In this document: positions 44,586 to 53,385 of the stretch, piece after piece
Position numbering within the stretch: position 1 is the stretch's first letter
Layout: each line of letters begins with the position of its first letter
Assembly (NCBI RefSeq): GCF_014646055.1
Contig: NZ_BMMS01000003.1
Coordinates: 248,001-312,000 of the forward strand
Origin: Wenjunlia tyrosinilytica
Lineage (GTDB): Bacteria > Actinomycetota > Actinomycetes > Streptomycetales > Streptomycetaceae
Direction of reading: 5' to 3'
DNA: 64,000 nucleotides
Notes under the pieces: model-generated
The model's input: only the letters and a program-made list of their open reading frames with translations
Told to the model about the DNA's origin: nothing
Databases searched by the model: none
Program-made: the position numbers and the translations under genes

Positions 44586-44807
44586 TCAGCCGGTGTGCAG
44601 GCGCATGGTGGCGACCCCGCCGTCGGTGAGGAGCTCCACGATGCGCTCCCCCGCCGGCTTGCGGACGTGGCCGCCGCAGTCGGGGCAGGTGAACGAGTAG
44701 AAGGTGGTCCTGCTGGAGCGGCCGATGGCCAGTCTCAGCGCGTCCGGCGGCAGCTCGAACCGTCCCCCGCAGTCGGGGCAGCTCGCCTTGAACATCGCCG
44801 TGGTCAC
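44586..44807 (-). CDS. small zinc-ribbon protein
   Basis: The 73-residue product has two CxxC pairs, SCPDCGGRFELP and TCPDCGGHVRKP, spaced as in a zinc ribbon, and a short C-terminal strand region (IVELLTDGGVATMRL). The GTG at 44807 follows GGGGAG by six bases; the ATG of MFKASCPDC (44795) is an alternative. Function unknown; nucleic-acid or protein binding is possible. Confidence 0.7.
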   Translation of the reverse strand: MTTAMFKASCPDCGGRFELPPDALRLAIGRSSRTTFYSFTCPDCGGHVRKPAGERIVELLTDGGVATMRLHTG

Positions 44808-44896
44808 CAGCGCTCCCCTCTCCGCCGCCCCCGCCCCACCGCTCACTGCCCCCGCTCCCCGCCCCGGGCTCCCGGCCGCTCGCCCGCCCCGCCGCC

Positions 44897-44948
44897 GTAC
44901 CCGCTGCTCGCCGTATACCCGCTGCTCGCCGTGCGCCCGCTAGCCGCC
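44897..44948. repeat. three imperfect 18-bp repeats at the pafC 3' end
   Basis: GTACCCGCTGCTCGCC, GTATACCCGCTGCTCGCC and GTGCGCCCGCTAGCCGCC follow directly on one another; the last reaches into the pafC stop codon (44942-44940). Confidence 0.65.
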
Positions 44949-45887
44949 GTACGCGGCGAGCGCCGACTCCGCGGCCTCCCGCGCGCCGTCCACCAGCTCC
45001 GGCGGCGAGACCACGCGCCCGTCCCGCCCCAGCCGCAGCGCCAGTCTGCGCAGCCCCATGGGGTCGGCGGCCCGCAGGGTGATGCGCAGGCCCCCGTCGG
45101 GCAGTTCCTCGGCGGTGTCGTGGCTGTAGTACTCGGCGACCCAGCGGCCACCGGGCCCTACCTCCACGACGACCTCGGGGTCCTCGGCGGAGGGCTGGAC
45201 CAGCCCCTGGGAGAGGTCGCGCAGCTCGACGGGCGGCGGATCGGCCTGCTCGTCGAGCAGTTCGATGTCGGCGACCCGGTCCAGCCGGAACATCCTGCGG
45301 TCCTCGGACAGACGGCACCATGCCTCGAAGTAGGTGTGCCCGACCGTGAAGAGACGGATGGGGTCCACCTCCCTCGTCGTCATCGCGTCGCGTCCCGGTG
45401 AGTAGTACGTGATGCGCAGCCGCCGGCGTTCAGAGATGGCGCGGTCGACATCGGCGAAGACGCTTCCCTCGGCCTCGAACGTCACCGACAGTCGCGAGCT
45501 GCCCCGCGCCGCCTCGCCCGCCGCCGCCTCCAGCTTGGCGGTGGCGCGCAGCAGGGCCTGCCGGTCGCTCTCGCGCAGGCCCGGCAGGGTGGCCACGGCC
45601 CGGGCGGCCACGAGGAGCGCGGTGGCCTCGTCGGCGGCCAGCCGCAGCGGCTGGGCCACATCGTCGACGTTGTGCCACCAGATGCGCTCGCCGTCGGTGT
45701 CGATGTCGAGCAGGTCGCCGCCGCGGAAGCTCGTCCCGCACATCGGCAGGACGTTGAGGTCGGCGATCAGCTCGGCGTCGGTGATGCCGAAGGCGCGGGC
45801 GACCTCGCTCACCCGGGCGCCGGGCCGTTCCCTCAGATAGGTGACGAGCGAGAGCATGCGCCTCGTCTGATCGATGGCATTGGCCAT
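44940..45887 (-). CDS. pafC: WYL-domain regulator PafC
   Basis: The 315-residue protein has an N-terminal winged helix (MLSLVTYLRERPGARVSEVA, FGITDAELIADLNVLP), a central WYL domain (ISERRRLRITYYSPGRDA, then VDPIRLFTVGHTYFEAWCRL) and a WCX C-terminal domain. PafB and PafC form a complex that activates the SOS-independent DNA-damage response in actinobacteria. ATG at 45887 lies 14 bases after the pafB stop. The genes sit upstream of pafA as in mycobacteria but are separated by two FKBP genes here. Confidence 0.93.
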   Translation of the reverse strand: MANAIDQTRRMLSLVTYLRERPGARVSEVARAFGITDAELIADLNVLPMCGTSFRGGDLLDIDTDGERIWWHNVDDVAQPLRLAADEATALLVAARAVATLPGLRESDRQALLRATAKLEAAAGEAARGSSRLSVTFEAEGSVFADVDRAISERRRLRITYYSPGRDAMTTREVDPIRLFTVGHTYFEAWCRLSEDRRMFRLDRVADIELLDEQADPPPVELRDLSQGLVQPSAEDPEVVVEVGPGGRWVAEYYSHDTAEELPDGGLRITLRAADPMGLRRLALRLGRDGRVVSPPELVDGAREAAESALAAYGG

Positions 45888-45900
45888 GTCCTGGTCCCCC

Positions 45901-46863
45901 TCAGCCCTTGGCCACGGCGCGCAGCCGGTCCACCACGTCGGCCCGCAGCTCCGCGGGCTCCAGCACCACCACGTCGGGGCCGAACTCCACCAGCCACGCG
46001 TCCAGGCCGTGCCCGTAGGGGATCTCCAGCTCGTCCCACTCTGCGTCGACAGGTGCGGTCTCGAGCGCCTTGGCCCGCAGCGGGTAGCCGGCCCCTCGGC
46101 GCAGCCGGATGCGGGCGGTCGAGGTGGCGCCCTCCCCGCCCCAGCGGGCGACCGCCTCGCGGACGTCCACATGGTCGGGGACCTCGGTGCTGAAGGCGCC
46201 CGAGCGGGTGCGGACCCGGCTGGTGATCCGGCTGAGCCGGAAGACCCGCACATCCTTGCGTCCGCGGTCCCATCCGGCGAGGTACCAGTGCCCGCGCCAG
46301 CACTCGAGCGCCCAGGGCTCCACGAGGCGCGACTCCGCCTGAGCCGCGTTGGACCTGCGGTAGTCGAAGGAGACCGGGCGCCGGTCGCGGGCGGCGATCA
46401 TCAGCGGCTCGAAGGCGGCCTCGTGGGCCGGGATGCGCGGCTCCAGCGCGCCCAGGTGCCCGTCGGAGGCGTCCTCGCCGAACGGGACGCCTGCCGCCCG
46501 CAGCTTCTGCAGGGCGCCGCTGGCGGCCTCGGCGAGCCTGGCCTGCTGCCACACCTTGGCGGCCAGGCCCAGCGCCGCGGCCTCCTCGGCGTCGAGGGCG
46601 ACCTCGGGGAGCCGGTTGCGGTCCCGGCGGGCCAGATAGCCGACCTCGTCGTCGCCGCCCTCGGCGGTCTCGATGATCAGGCCCAGCTCACGGAGATCGT
46701 CCTTGTCCCGCTCGAACATCCGGTTGAAGGCTTCGTCGGAGCCGCCGTCGAGCTCCCGATAGGCCTCGATGGAGGCCCGCAGCTCGCGCTTGCTCAGCGG
46801 CCGTGCGGTGTTCATCAGGCACAGCGCCAGATTCATCAGCCGCTCGGCTTTGGCAATCGCCAT
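45901..46863 (-). CDS. pafB: WYL-domain regulator PafB
   Basis: The 320-residue paralogue of PafC has an N-terminal winged helix (MNLALCLMNTARPLSKRELR, FERDKDDLRELGLII), a WYL domain (RDRRPVSFDYRRSNAAQAES, RLVEPWALECWRGHWYLAGW) and the WCX domain (YGHGLDAWLVEFGPDVVVLE). Together with PafC it senses DNA damage, probably by binding a nucleic acid through the WYL fold. ATG at 46863 is supported by GAGAAGGG upstream. Confidence 0.93.
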   Translation of the reverse strand: MAIAKAERLMNLALCLMNTARPLSKRELRASIEAYRELDGGSDEAFNRMFERDKDDLRELGLIIETAEGGDDEVGYLARRDRNRLPEVALDAEEAAALGLAAKVWQQARLAEAASGALQKLRAAGVPFGEDASDGHLGALEPRIPAHEAAFEPLMIAARDRRPVSFDYRRSNAAQAESRLVEPWALECWRGHWYLAGWDRGRKDVRVFRLSRITSRVRTRSGAFSTEVPDHVDVREAVARWGGEGATSTARIRLRRGAGYPLRAKALETAPVDAEWDELEIPYGHGLDAWLVEFGPDVVVLEPAELRADVVDRLRAVAKG

Positions 46864-46957
46864 CCGACACCCTTCTCGTCCAACACCCGCCCCGGAGACG
46901 GGAGCCGCCGCCCCCGACCGCTCGACCGTACCGCCACCGGAGCACCCGGCAAAAGCG

Positions 46958-46997
46958 GAGGCCCCTCCCGGCCGCGGTCGGCGGCGGGAGGGGCCTC
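46958..46997 (-). terminator. terminator of the FKBP genes
   Basis: Perfect 13-base arms GAGGCCCCTCCCG (46958-46970) and CGGGAGGGGCCTC (46985-46997) are followed, on the minus strand, by CGCTTTTGC. It lies 37 bases after the stop of the small FKBP gene. Confidence 0.8.
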
Positions 46998-47033
46998 GGC
47001 CCGGTCACGGCCGGTGCGGCCGCGCGGTGGTGC

Positions 47034-47405
47034 TCAGACTCCGAGCAGGTCCACGACGAAGATCAGCGTCTCGCCCGGCTTGATCGCCGGGGTCGGGCTC
47101 TGGTCGCCGTAGGCGAGGTGCGCCGGGATGGTCAGCTGGCGGCGCCCGCCGACCTTCATGCCCTGCACGCCCTGGTCCCAGCCCGCGATGACCCGGCCGC
47201 CGCCCAGCGGGAAGCGGAAGGGAGCGCCGCGGTTCCAGCTCGCGTCGAACTCCTCACCGGTGCTGAAGGAGACACCCACGTAGTGGACGGTGACGGTCTG
47301 GCCGGCCTTGGCCACCTCGCCGTCTCCCTCCCAGATGTCCTTGATCTCCAGCTCGGCCGGAGGCTCGCCCTCGGGGAAGTCGATCAGCGGCTTCTCGATG
47401 CTCAC
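47034..47405 (-). CDS. FKBP-type peptidyl-prolyl isomerase (cytoplasmic)
   Basis: The 123-residue single-domain FKBP has GQTVTVHYVGVSFSTGEEFD, ASWNRGAPFRFPLGGGRVI, AGWDQGVQGMKVGGRRQLTI and AYGDQSPTPAIKPGETLIFV, keeping the key Tyr, Asp, Phe and Trp of the drug-binding pocket. No signal peptide is present, so it acts in the cytoplasm. GTG start. It is 40 bases downstream of a lipoprotein FKBP gene. Confidence 0.95.
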   Translation of the reverse strand: MSIEKPLIDFPEGEPPAELEIKDIWEGDGEVAKAGQTVTVHYVGVSFSTGEEFDASWNRGAPFRFPLGGGRVIAGWDQGVQGMKVGGRRQLTIPAHLAYGDQSPTPAIKPGETLIFVVDLLGV

Positions 47406-47445
47406 GAAAACTGCTCCTCAGTAGGTTCAGCGCCTGCGAACAGTC

Positions 47446-48360
47446 TTACACCACGCCCAGGACGTCGACCACGAAGATCACGTCCGAGCCGACCTGCTTC
47501 TGCTGCTCCTTGGGGAGCTTGCCCTGCGGAACGACGATCAGGACCCGGCTGCCGACCTTCTGGCCCTTGAGGCCTTCCTTCCAGCCCGGAAGCTGCGCCA
47601 CCGGCACCGCCTGGGGGCCGCTCTGCGACCAGGTGTCGCCGCCGGACTTGCCGTTCTTCCACAGGACGGCCTCGTAGTTCGCCAGGACGGTGTCCTTCTC
47701 GCCCACCGCCTTGCCGTCACCCTGGATGATCGTCTTCGAGACGATGTCCGTGGGGGCCTTCCTGCCCTTGGGGACGGTCACCTTCGGGGCCGTGCCGTCG
47801 GTGTTGGCGCCGACCTTGGGCAGGTTCGCGTCGGTCTGCGGGACCGCCTTGCCGGTCGGCTTCGTCGAGTAGGCGTTCTTCAGGTCGACGACGAAGACCA
47901 GTGTGGAGTTGGCGGGGATGTTCTGCTGGGCCTGAGCCCCGTAGCCCTTGTCCGGCGGGATGACCAGCTCGACGCGGCTGCCGATGTTCTGGCCGACCAG
48001 GCCCTCGTCCCAGCCCTTGATGACCTTGCCGGTGCCCACCTCGAACGTGATCGGCTTGCCGCGGTCGTAGCTGTTGTCGAAGACCTTGCCGTCCCAGGTC
48101 TGCCCCAGGTAGTGCGAGTTCAGCACCTCGCCCTTCTTCAGGGCGGGGCCGGTGCCCTTGTGCAGGACCTTGACCTTGAGCTCCTTGGGCGGGTCGCCCT
48201 CGCCCTTGGCCACCTTGGGCTTCTTGCCCGGCTCTCCGGTGACGGCGGGGATGCCCCCGCTCTTGCCCGAGCTGGACGAGTTGCTGCTGTCGTCGCCCCC
48301 GCAGGCCGCGGCGGAGGCGACGAGCAGGGGGACGGCCAGTAGGGCGGCGATTCGGCGCAC
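47446..48360 (-). CDS. FKBP-type isomerase lipoprotein with two FKBP domains
   Basis: The 304-residue protein starts with a lipoprotein signal (IAALLAVPLLVASAAAC, lipobox ASAAAC then GGDDSSNSSSSG spacer). A well-conserved FKBP domain spans about 55-160 (GEVLNSHYLGQTWDGKVFDN, VIKGWDEGLVGQNIGSRVEL, DKGYGAQAQQNIPANSTLVF). A second, degenerate copy (about 195-304) lacks several pocket residues but keeps GWKEGLKGQKVGSRVLIVVP. It would fold proteins at the outer face of the membrane. GTG start. Confidence 0.93.
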   Translation of the reverse strand: MRRIAALLAVPLLVASAAACGGDDSSNSSSSGKSGGIPAVTGEPGKKPKVAKGEGDPPKELKVKVLHKGTGPALKKGEVLNSHYLGQTWDGKVFDNSYDRGKPITFEVGTGKVIKGWDEGLVGQNIGSRVELVIPPDKGYGAQAQQNIPANSTLVFVVDLKNAYSTKPTGKAVPQTDANLPKVGANTDGTAPKVTVPKGRKAPTDIVSKTIIQGDGKAVGEKDTVLANYEAVLWKNGKSGGDTWSQSGPQAVPVAQLPGWKEGLKGQKVGSRVLIVVPQGKLPKEQQKQVGSDVIFVVDVLGVV

Positions 48361-48424
48361 GTGAATCCCTCAAGACGCGAAGTGGTCGGACATCGGTGAA
48401 CGAGAGCCACTCTAGCCACGACGC

Positions 48425-48466
48425 ACGGCGGCGGCGGTGCACGCTGACACGCACCGCCGCCGCCGT
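48425..48466 (-). terminator. pafA terminator
   Basis: Perfect 16-base arms ACGGCGGCGGCGGTGC (48425-48440) and its complement (48451-48466) flank a 10-base loop, starting 16 bases after the pafA stop codon. Confidence 0.75.
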
Positions 48467-48482
48467 GTGACCCGCCGGAGCC

Positions 48483-49844
48483 CTACATTCCGGCGATGAG
48501 CTTCTCCACCCTGTCGTCCACGGAGCGGAACGGGTCCTTGCAGAGCACCGTGCGCTGCGCCTGGTCGTTCAGCTTCAAGTGAACCCAGTCGACCGTGAAG
48601 TCCCGGCGCTGTTCCTGGGCCCGCCGGATGAAGTCCCCGCGCAGCCGTGCCCGGGTCGTCTGGGGCGGCACGGACTTGGCCTCGAAGATCTTCAGGTCAT
48701 TGCAGATCCGGGCCGCCTGGCCGCGCTTCTCCAGCAGGTAGTACAGGCCCCTGCGGCGGTGGATGTCGTGGTAGGCGAGGTCGATCTGGGCGATCCTGGG
48801 GTGCGACATCGTGATGTTGTCCCGGGAGCGGTACCGCTCGATGAGCTGGTACTTCATGACCCAGTCGATCTCGGTGCCGATCCTGGCGAGGTCGCCGCTC
48901 TTGATCGCCTCGAGGGTGCGTCCCCACAGCTCGAGGACCTGCTCGACGATGCCGGTGCGGATGCCGCGGCGCTCGGCGAAGTCGACGGCCTTGGAGTAGT
49001 ACTCCTCCTGGATGTCCAGGGCGGACGCCTCCCGGCCGCTGGCGAGGCGGACCTTGCGGCGCCCGCTTATGTCATGGCTGACCTCGCGGATCGCCCGGAT
49101 GGGGTTCTCCAGGGTGAGGTCGCGCATGACGGTGCCCGCCTCGATCATGCGCAGCACCAGGTCGGTGGCGCCGACCTTGAGGAGCATGGTCGTCTCGGAC
49201 ATGTTGGAGTCGCCCACGATCACATGCAGGCGCCGGTAGCGCTCGGCGTCGGCGTGGGGCTCGTCCCTGGTGTTGATGATCGGACGCGAGCGGGTGGTGG
49301 CGGAGCTGACGCCCTCCCAGATGTGCTCGGCGCGCTGGCTGACGCAGTACACCGCCCCGCGGGGGGTCTGGAGCACCTTGCCGGCCCCGCACAGCAGCTG
49401 GCGGGTGACGAGGAACGGGATGAGGATGTCCGCGAGACGGGAGAACTCCCCGTGCCGGGCCACCAGGTAGTTCTCGTGGCAGCCGTACGAGTTACCGGCC
49501 GAGTCGGTGTTGTTCTTGAACAGGTAGACGTCGCCGGCGATGCCTTCTTCGTGCAGGCGTCGCTCGGCGTCGACGAGGAGGCCCTCGAGGATACGCTCGC
49601 CTGCCTTGTCGTGGGTGACCAGCTCGGTCACATTGTCGCACTCAGGAGTGGCGTACTCCGGGTGCGAGCCCACGTCGAGGTAGAGGCGGGCGCCGTTGCG
49701 CAGAAACACATTGCTGCTGCGGCCCCAGGAAACGACACGGCGGAACAGGTACCGCGCCACTTCGTCCGGGGAGAGTCGCCGCTGCCCCCGGAACGTGCAC
49801 GTGACGCCGTACTCGTTCTCCAACCCGAAAATGCGGCGGTCCAT
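48483..49844 (-). CDS. pafA: Pup--protein ligase PafA
   Basis: The 453-residue enzyme begins [18 protein letters not shown], the hallmark of PafA, and shows carboxylate-amine ligase features: [74 protein letters not shown]. It uses ATP to link the C-terminal Glu of Pup to substrate lysines, marking proteins for the proteasome or recycling. It is transcribed away from the other Pup genes by the interposed MFS/LacI pair. Confidence 0.97.
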   Translation of the reverse strand: MDRRIFGLENEYGVTCTFRGQRRLSPDEVARYLFRRVVSWGRSSNVFLRNGARLYLDVGSHPEYATPECDNVTELVTHDKAGERILEGLLVDAERRLHEEGIAGDVYLFKNNTDSAGNSYGCHENYLVARHGEFSRLADILIPFLVTRQLLCGAGKVLQTPRGAVYCVSQRAEHIWEGVSSATTRSRPIINTRDEPHADAERYRRLHVIVGDSNMSETTMLLKVGATDLVLRMIEAGTVMRDLTLENPIRAIREVSHDISGRRKVRLASGREASALDIQEEYYSKAVDFAERRGIRTGIVEQVLELWGRTLEAIKSGDLARIGTEIDWVMKYQLIERYRSRDNITMSHPRIAQIDLAYHDIHRRRGLYYLLEKRGQAARICNDLKIFEAKSVPPQTTRARLRGDFIRRAQEQRRDFTVDWVHLKLNDQAQRTVLCKDPFRSVDDRVEKLIAGM

Positions 49845-49902
49845 GAGTGAACATTACGCCCGAAGGCCCGGTCTGAAACCGGGTTGGACCGCCCCGGTTC
49901 GA

Positions 49903-51132
49903 TCACTTGTCTGCGAGTGACGCTGCGACAGGTTCAGGGCTGGACCGATCGGCGTGCCCGGCGAGACCGCGCCCGGTGACGAGAAGGACGAGCAGAGCGA
50001 CGATTCCGCCCGCTCCGGCGACGGCGTAGCCCGCAACGATTCCCCCGTACTGGGCGGCCGGACCCGCGGCCGCCGTGCCGATGGAGGCGCCGACGCCGAA
50101 GGCGGTCACCAGCCAGGAGAAGGCCTCGGTGACCGTGCCGACCGGGGCATGGCGGTCGACCACGACGAAGGCGCAGGCCAGGACGGGCGCCAGGAAGACC
50201 CCGGAGATCCCGCTCAGGACGATCATCGCGGCCAGGCCGGGGACGAGGGACAGCGGCAGGTAGCACACGGCCAGGCCCACCATGAGGAGCTTCAGGCGGC
50301 GCTCGGGTGTGCCGCGCCACTTGCGGGAGCCGTAGACCAGGCCGCCGGTGAGGGCGCCCGCGCCGAGGGCGGCGAGCAGCCAGCCCGCCTGCGTCCCGCC
50401 GCCGTGCTCGTCCGCGTAGGCGACGCTGGAGACCGCTATGGAGCCGAGGGCGACGCCCACGAAGAACAGGGAGGCGAACAGCACCCGCAGCCCAGGGGCC
50501 CGCAGAGCGCCGAGCCAGTGGGGCTCGCGCGCCTCGCCCCGCCAGTCACGGGAGGGTCGGGAGGTGACGACGACGAGCGTCCCGGCGACGCCGAGCAGGC
50601 CGGTGACGACCAGCGCGGTGGCCTCGGAGGCCCACGCGACCACGAGGGTGACCAGCAGGGGGCCGATGGCGAACATGACCTCCTGGGCGGAGGCGTCCAG
50701 CGCGTAGGCGGCGTGCACCTGGTCGTCACGGCGCAGCACGCTCGGCCACAGGGCCCGCAGGCCCGCCTCCAGGGGCGGGGTGAACAGACCGGCCACGACG
50801 ACCGCGACCGCGGCGAGGACCACGGGGTGGGGCCCGACGGCGGCGAAGAGGGCGAACCCGGCCGCGGACAGCAGGGCGGAGCCCGCCATCACGGCGGACT
50901 GGCCGCGCTTGTCGACGGCCCGGCCGAGCAGTGGCTGCCCGATGGCGGTGGCGACGCCGTAGAGGGCGGACAGCGCGCCGGCGAGGGTGTAGTCGCCGCC
51001 CTCGGCCCGGGTGAACAGCACGATGGCCAGCGCGGCCATGGCATTCGGCAGCCGCCCAAGCAGCGTGCCGCCGAGCAGGCGGGCCGCGTGCCGGGTGCGC
51101 AGCATGTCGAAATACCCCGTGCCTTCGGCCAT
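49903..51132 (-). CDS. MFS transporter
   Basis: The 409-residue protein has about 12 membrane helices. Motif-A-like LLGRAVDKRGQSAVMAGSAL lies in the first half and SGISGVFLAPVLACAFVVVD in the second. It resembles the YbjJ/putative sugar or drug exporter branch of the superfamily. It is divergent from a LacI regulator that probably controls it. Its position, between pafA and prcA, interrupts the Pup-proteasome genes but seems conserved in Streptomyces from memory. Confidence 0.88.
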   Translation of the reverse strand: MAEGTGYFDMLRTRHAARLLGGTLLGRLPNAMAALAIVLFTRAEGGDYTLAGALSALYGVATAIGQPLLGRAVDKRGQSAVMAGSALLSAAGFALFAAVGPHPVVLAAVAVVVAGLFTPPLEAGLRALWPSVLRRDDQVHAAYALDASAQEVMFAIGPLLVTLVVAWASEATALVVTGLLGVAGTLVVVTSRPSRDWRGEAREPHWLGALRAPGLRVLFASLFFVGVALGSIAVSSVAYADEHGGGTQAGWLLAALGAGALTGGLVYGSRKWRGTPERRLKLLMVGLAVCYLPLSLVPGLAAMIVLSGISGVFLAPVLACAFVVVDRHAPVGTVTEAFSWLVTAFGVGASIGTAAAGPAAQYGGIVAGYAVAGAGGIVALLVLLVTGRGLAGHADRSSPEPVAASLADK

Positions 51133-51152
51133 GCCCGTGCCTTCCGTCCTAG

Positions 51153-51168
51153 GGTGTTACGTATAACC
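51153..51168. promoter_or_regulatory. candidate LacI operator between the MFS and lacI-like genes
   Basis: GGTGTTACGTATAACC is palindromic at GGT..TACGTA..ACC (12 of 16 positions). It lies in the 97-base divergent gap, 21 bases before the MFS start. Confidence 0.45.
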
Positions 51169-51229
51169 CACCGCGCCATAAGTACCATGGCCGCCAGCGA
51201 GAGGTCCACCGCGATACGGAGGCGCCAGC

Positions 51230-52291
51230 GTGCGCAGCACGAGAACGGCACCGCGTGGAGCCCGTCCGACCAGCAAGGACGTGGCCCGGGCGGCCGGCGT
51301 CTCGCAGGCCACCGTCTCGCTCGTGCTGGGCGGCAAATGGCAGGGGCGGGTCGCCGAACGCACCGCGGTGTCGGTGCGCGAAGCGGCACAGGCGCTGGGC
51401 TACCGGCCCAACCTCGCCGCCCGCAACCTCCGCCTGGGCGGCACCCGCACCGCGCTCCTGGTCGTGCCCGCCCTGACGAACGAGTTCTTCGGCGGCGTCT
51501 ACACCGGCGCCGCCCGGGTGGCCGCCGAGCACGGCTTCGGCGTCGTGCTCTACCCCTCCCCCGAGGGTATCGGCCCCGCCCGGGATCCGTTCGACTCCGC
51601 CAGGGCGACCCTGGACGGCGTCATCGCGTCCTCGATGGCGGCGGAGGCGGTGGAGGCCCTACGAGGCCCCGCGGGCGGCGGCGCACTCCCGCTGGTGATG
51701 CTCGACAGCGCCCCGCTGCCGGACGCGGGCGAACTGACGGCCGCGGTGAACCACGACGTGGCCGACGGCATGCGCCAGGTCGTCGAACACCTTCTCTCGC
51801 TCGGCCACCGAAGGATCACGCACGTGGCGGCGGCCGTGGACTCCTGGACCTTCCGCGTCCGCGAGGACGCCTTCGCGGCGGCCATGGGCGCGGTACCGGG
51901 CACTCATGCGGCGAGCGAACCGGCGGCACTGACCGTCATGGGCGGCCAGGCGGCAGCGGAGCGCGCCCTCACCCGCCCCGGCCCCCGCGCCACGGCACTG
52001 GTGTGCGACGACGACATCCTGGCGGCGGGAGCCTGCAAGGCGGCACGGCGCCTGGGACTGTCGGTCCCGGGCGATGTGTCGGTGACGGGCTTCGACGACC
52101 TCTCACTGGCGACGGCTCTGGACCCGGAGCTCACCACGGTGCGGCTGCCCGCCCAGGAACTGGGAGCACGCGGCATGTCGGCCCTCCTTGCCCTCCTGGA
52201 GGCCCGGCCACTCGACGAGCCCCGATTGCCCGTCCATCTGGTCTCCCGGGGCTCCACGGCCCCACCCAGCGCCCCCGCGCCCCCGGACTGA
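51230..52291 (+). CDS. LacI-family transcriptional regulator
   Basis: The 353-residue regulator has the LacI helix-turn-helix and hinge (TSKDVARAAGVSQATVSLVL, ALGYRPNLAARNLRLGG) and a periplasmic-binding-like domain (ALLVVPALTNEFFGGVYTGA, HRRITHVAAAVDSWTFRVRE, VPGDVSVTGFDDLSLATALD, ELTTVRLPAQELG). GTG at 51230 follows GGAGG by seven bases. It is divergent from the MFS gene and likely controls it in response to a small molecule, perhaps a sugar or nucleoside. Confidence 0.92.
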   Translation: MRSTRTAPRGARPTSKDVARAAGVSQATVSLVLGGKWQGRVAERTAVSVREAAQALGYRPNLAARNLRLGGTRTALLVVPALTNEFFGGVYTGAARVAAEHGFGVVLYPSPEGIGPARDPFDSARATLDGVIASSMAAEAVEALRGPAGGGALPLVMLDSAPLPDAGELTAAVNHDVADGMRQVVEHLLSLGHRRITHVAAAVDSWTFRVREDAFAAAMGAVPGTHAASEPAALTVMGGQAAAERALTRPGPRATALVCDDDILAAGACKAARRLGLSVPGDVSVTGFDDLSLATALDPELTTVRLPAQELGARGMSALLALLEARPLDEPRLPVHLVSRGSTAPPSAPAPPD

Positions 52292-52482
52292 CCCCTCGCA
52301 CGGGGAGCGCGCCCGGCGCACACGCGCGATCGTACCGTCCTGCGCCGAACCATCCCTCGACCAGGACGCCCCCGTCCCCTGGGAACGCCCCGCCTGCCCG
52401 CCTCGCCTCGCGGCCGACACCCGCACCAGCGAGAAGCCGCGCCCGGACAACCCAACCCGTCCGGACGCGGCCTTCCCGCAAA

Positions 52483-53280
52483 TTACTCTTCTTCTGTCCC
52501 GGACGCCCCCGAGGCCTCCGAGCCCTCGGCCGCATCCTCGTCCTCATCGGCCTCGTCCGACGACCCCGCGCCCACAGCCGCCGTGCCATCCAGAAGCCGG
52601 GCCAACTGCCGGCCCAGCACCCGCTTGAACTTCCGCTGCTGCGGACGCGTCCGGTCCAGCACCGCCACTTCGAGCTGCTCCGGGGTGATCGTCCTGTCGC
52701 TGCCGTTGTTGTCGCGGGCCAGCGACTCCACCGCCAGCTTCAGGGCCTCCGCCAGGGACATCCCCTCACGGTGGCGCTCCTCGAGGAAGCTGCTGATCTG
52801 ATCGGCGTTGCCACCGATCGCGACCGTCCCGTGCTCGTCCACGACCGACCCGTCGTGCGGGAGCCGGTAGATCTGATCGTCCTCGGGGCCGGCCCCGACC
52901 TCGGCGACGATCAGCTCCACCTCATAGGGCTTCTCCCCCACGCTGGAGAAGATGTTGCCCAGCGCCTGCGCGTAGACGTTCGCCAGCCCCCTGGCATTGA
53001 CGTCCGCCCGGTCGTACGAGTAGCCGCGCAGGTCGGCGTACCGCACTCCCGCGATCCGCAGGTTCTCGAACTCGTTGTACTTGCCCACCGCCGCGAAGGC
53101 GATCCGGTCGTAGATCTCGCTGACCTTGTGCAGCGCGCGGGACATGTTCTCGGCGACGAAGACGATGCCGTCGGCGTACTGGAGCACCACCACGCTGCGA
53201 CCGCGCGCGATGCCCTTGCGGGCGAACTCGGCCCGATCCGCCATGGCCTGCTGGGGTGAGACGTAGAACGGCGTCGACAC
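52483..53280 (-). CDS. prcA: proteasome alpha subunit
   Basis: The 265-residue subunit begins [20 protein letters not shown] with the alpha-type N-terminal helix, then [40 protein letters not shown] and [20 protein letters not shown]. It forms the outer rings and gate of the 20S core. The C-terminus is a long acidic tail ([12 protein letters not shown] and EEE at the end), unlike the short tails of mycobacterial PrcA. GTG start and TAA stop. prcB is upstream across a repeat-containing 102-base gap. Confidence 0.97.
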   Translation of the reverse strand: MSTPFYVSPQQAMADRAEFARKGIARGRSVVVLQYADGIVFVAENMSRALHKVSEIYDRIAFAAVGKYNEFENLRIAGVRYADLRGYSYDRADVNARGLANVYAQALGNIFSSVGEKPYEVELIVAEVGAGPEDDQIYRLPHDGSVVDEHGTVAIGGNADQISSFLEERHREGMSLAEALKLAVESLARDNNGSDRTITPEQLEVAVLDRTRPQQRKFKRVLGRQLARLLDGTAAVGAGSSDEADEDEDAAEGSEASGASGTEEE

Positions 53281-53316
53281 CGGCTATCCGTCCCTTTCTG
53301 TCAGTGGCGATTGCAT

Positions 53317-53385
53317 CCGCCGGATCACTGGAGTCCGCCGGAGCCCTTGCGTCCGCCGGATCGCAAGAGTCCGCCGGATCACTTA
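53317..53385. repeat. four 18-bp tandem repeats between prcB and prcA
   Basis: CCGCCGGATCACTGGAGT (53317), CCGCCGGAGCCCTTGCGT (53335), CCGCCGGATCGCAAGAGT (53353) and CCGCCGGATCACTTA (53371) follow without gaps. The last unit runs into the prcB stop codon (53385-53383). Confidence 0.8.

Noticed and set aside
49954-53259. Plus-strand open frame of 1101 codons
   Set aside because: It is antisense to the MFS gene and prcA and covers the LacI gene in another frame; no domain-like segment is visible.
53317-53385. CRISPR array
   Set aside because: The repeats are contiguous 18-bp units without spacers, and no cas genes are present. The same holds for the other tandem repeats in the window.
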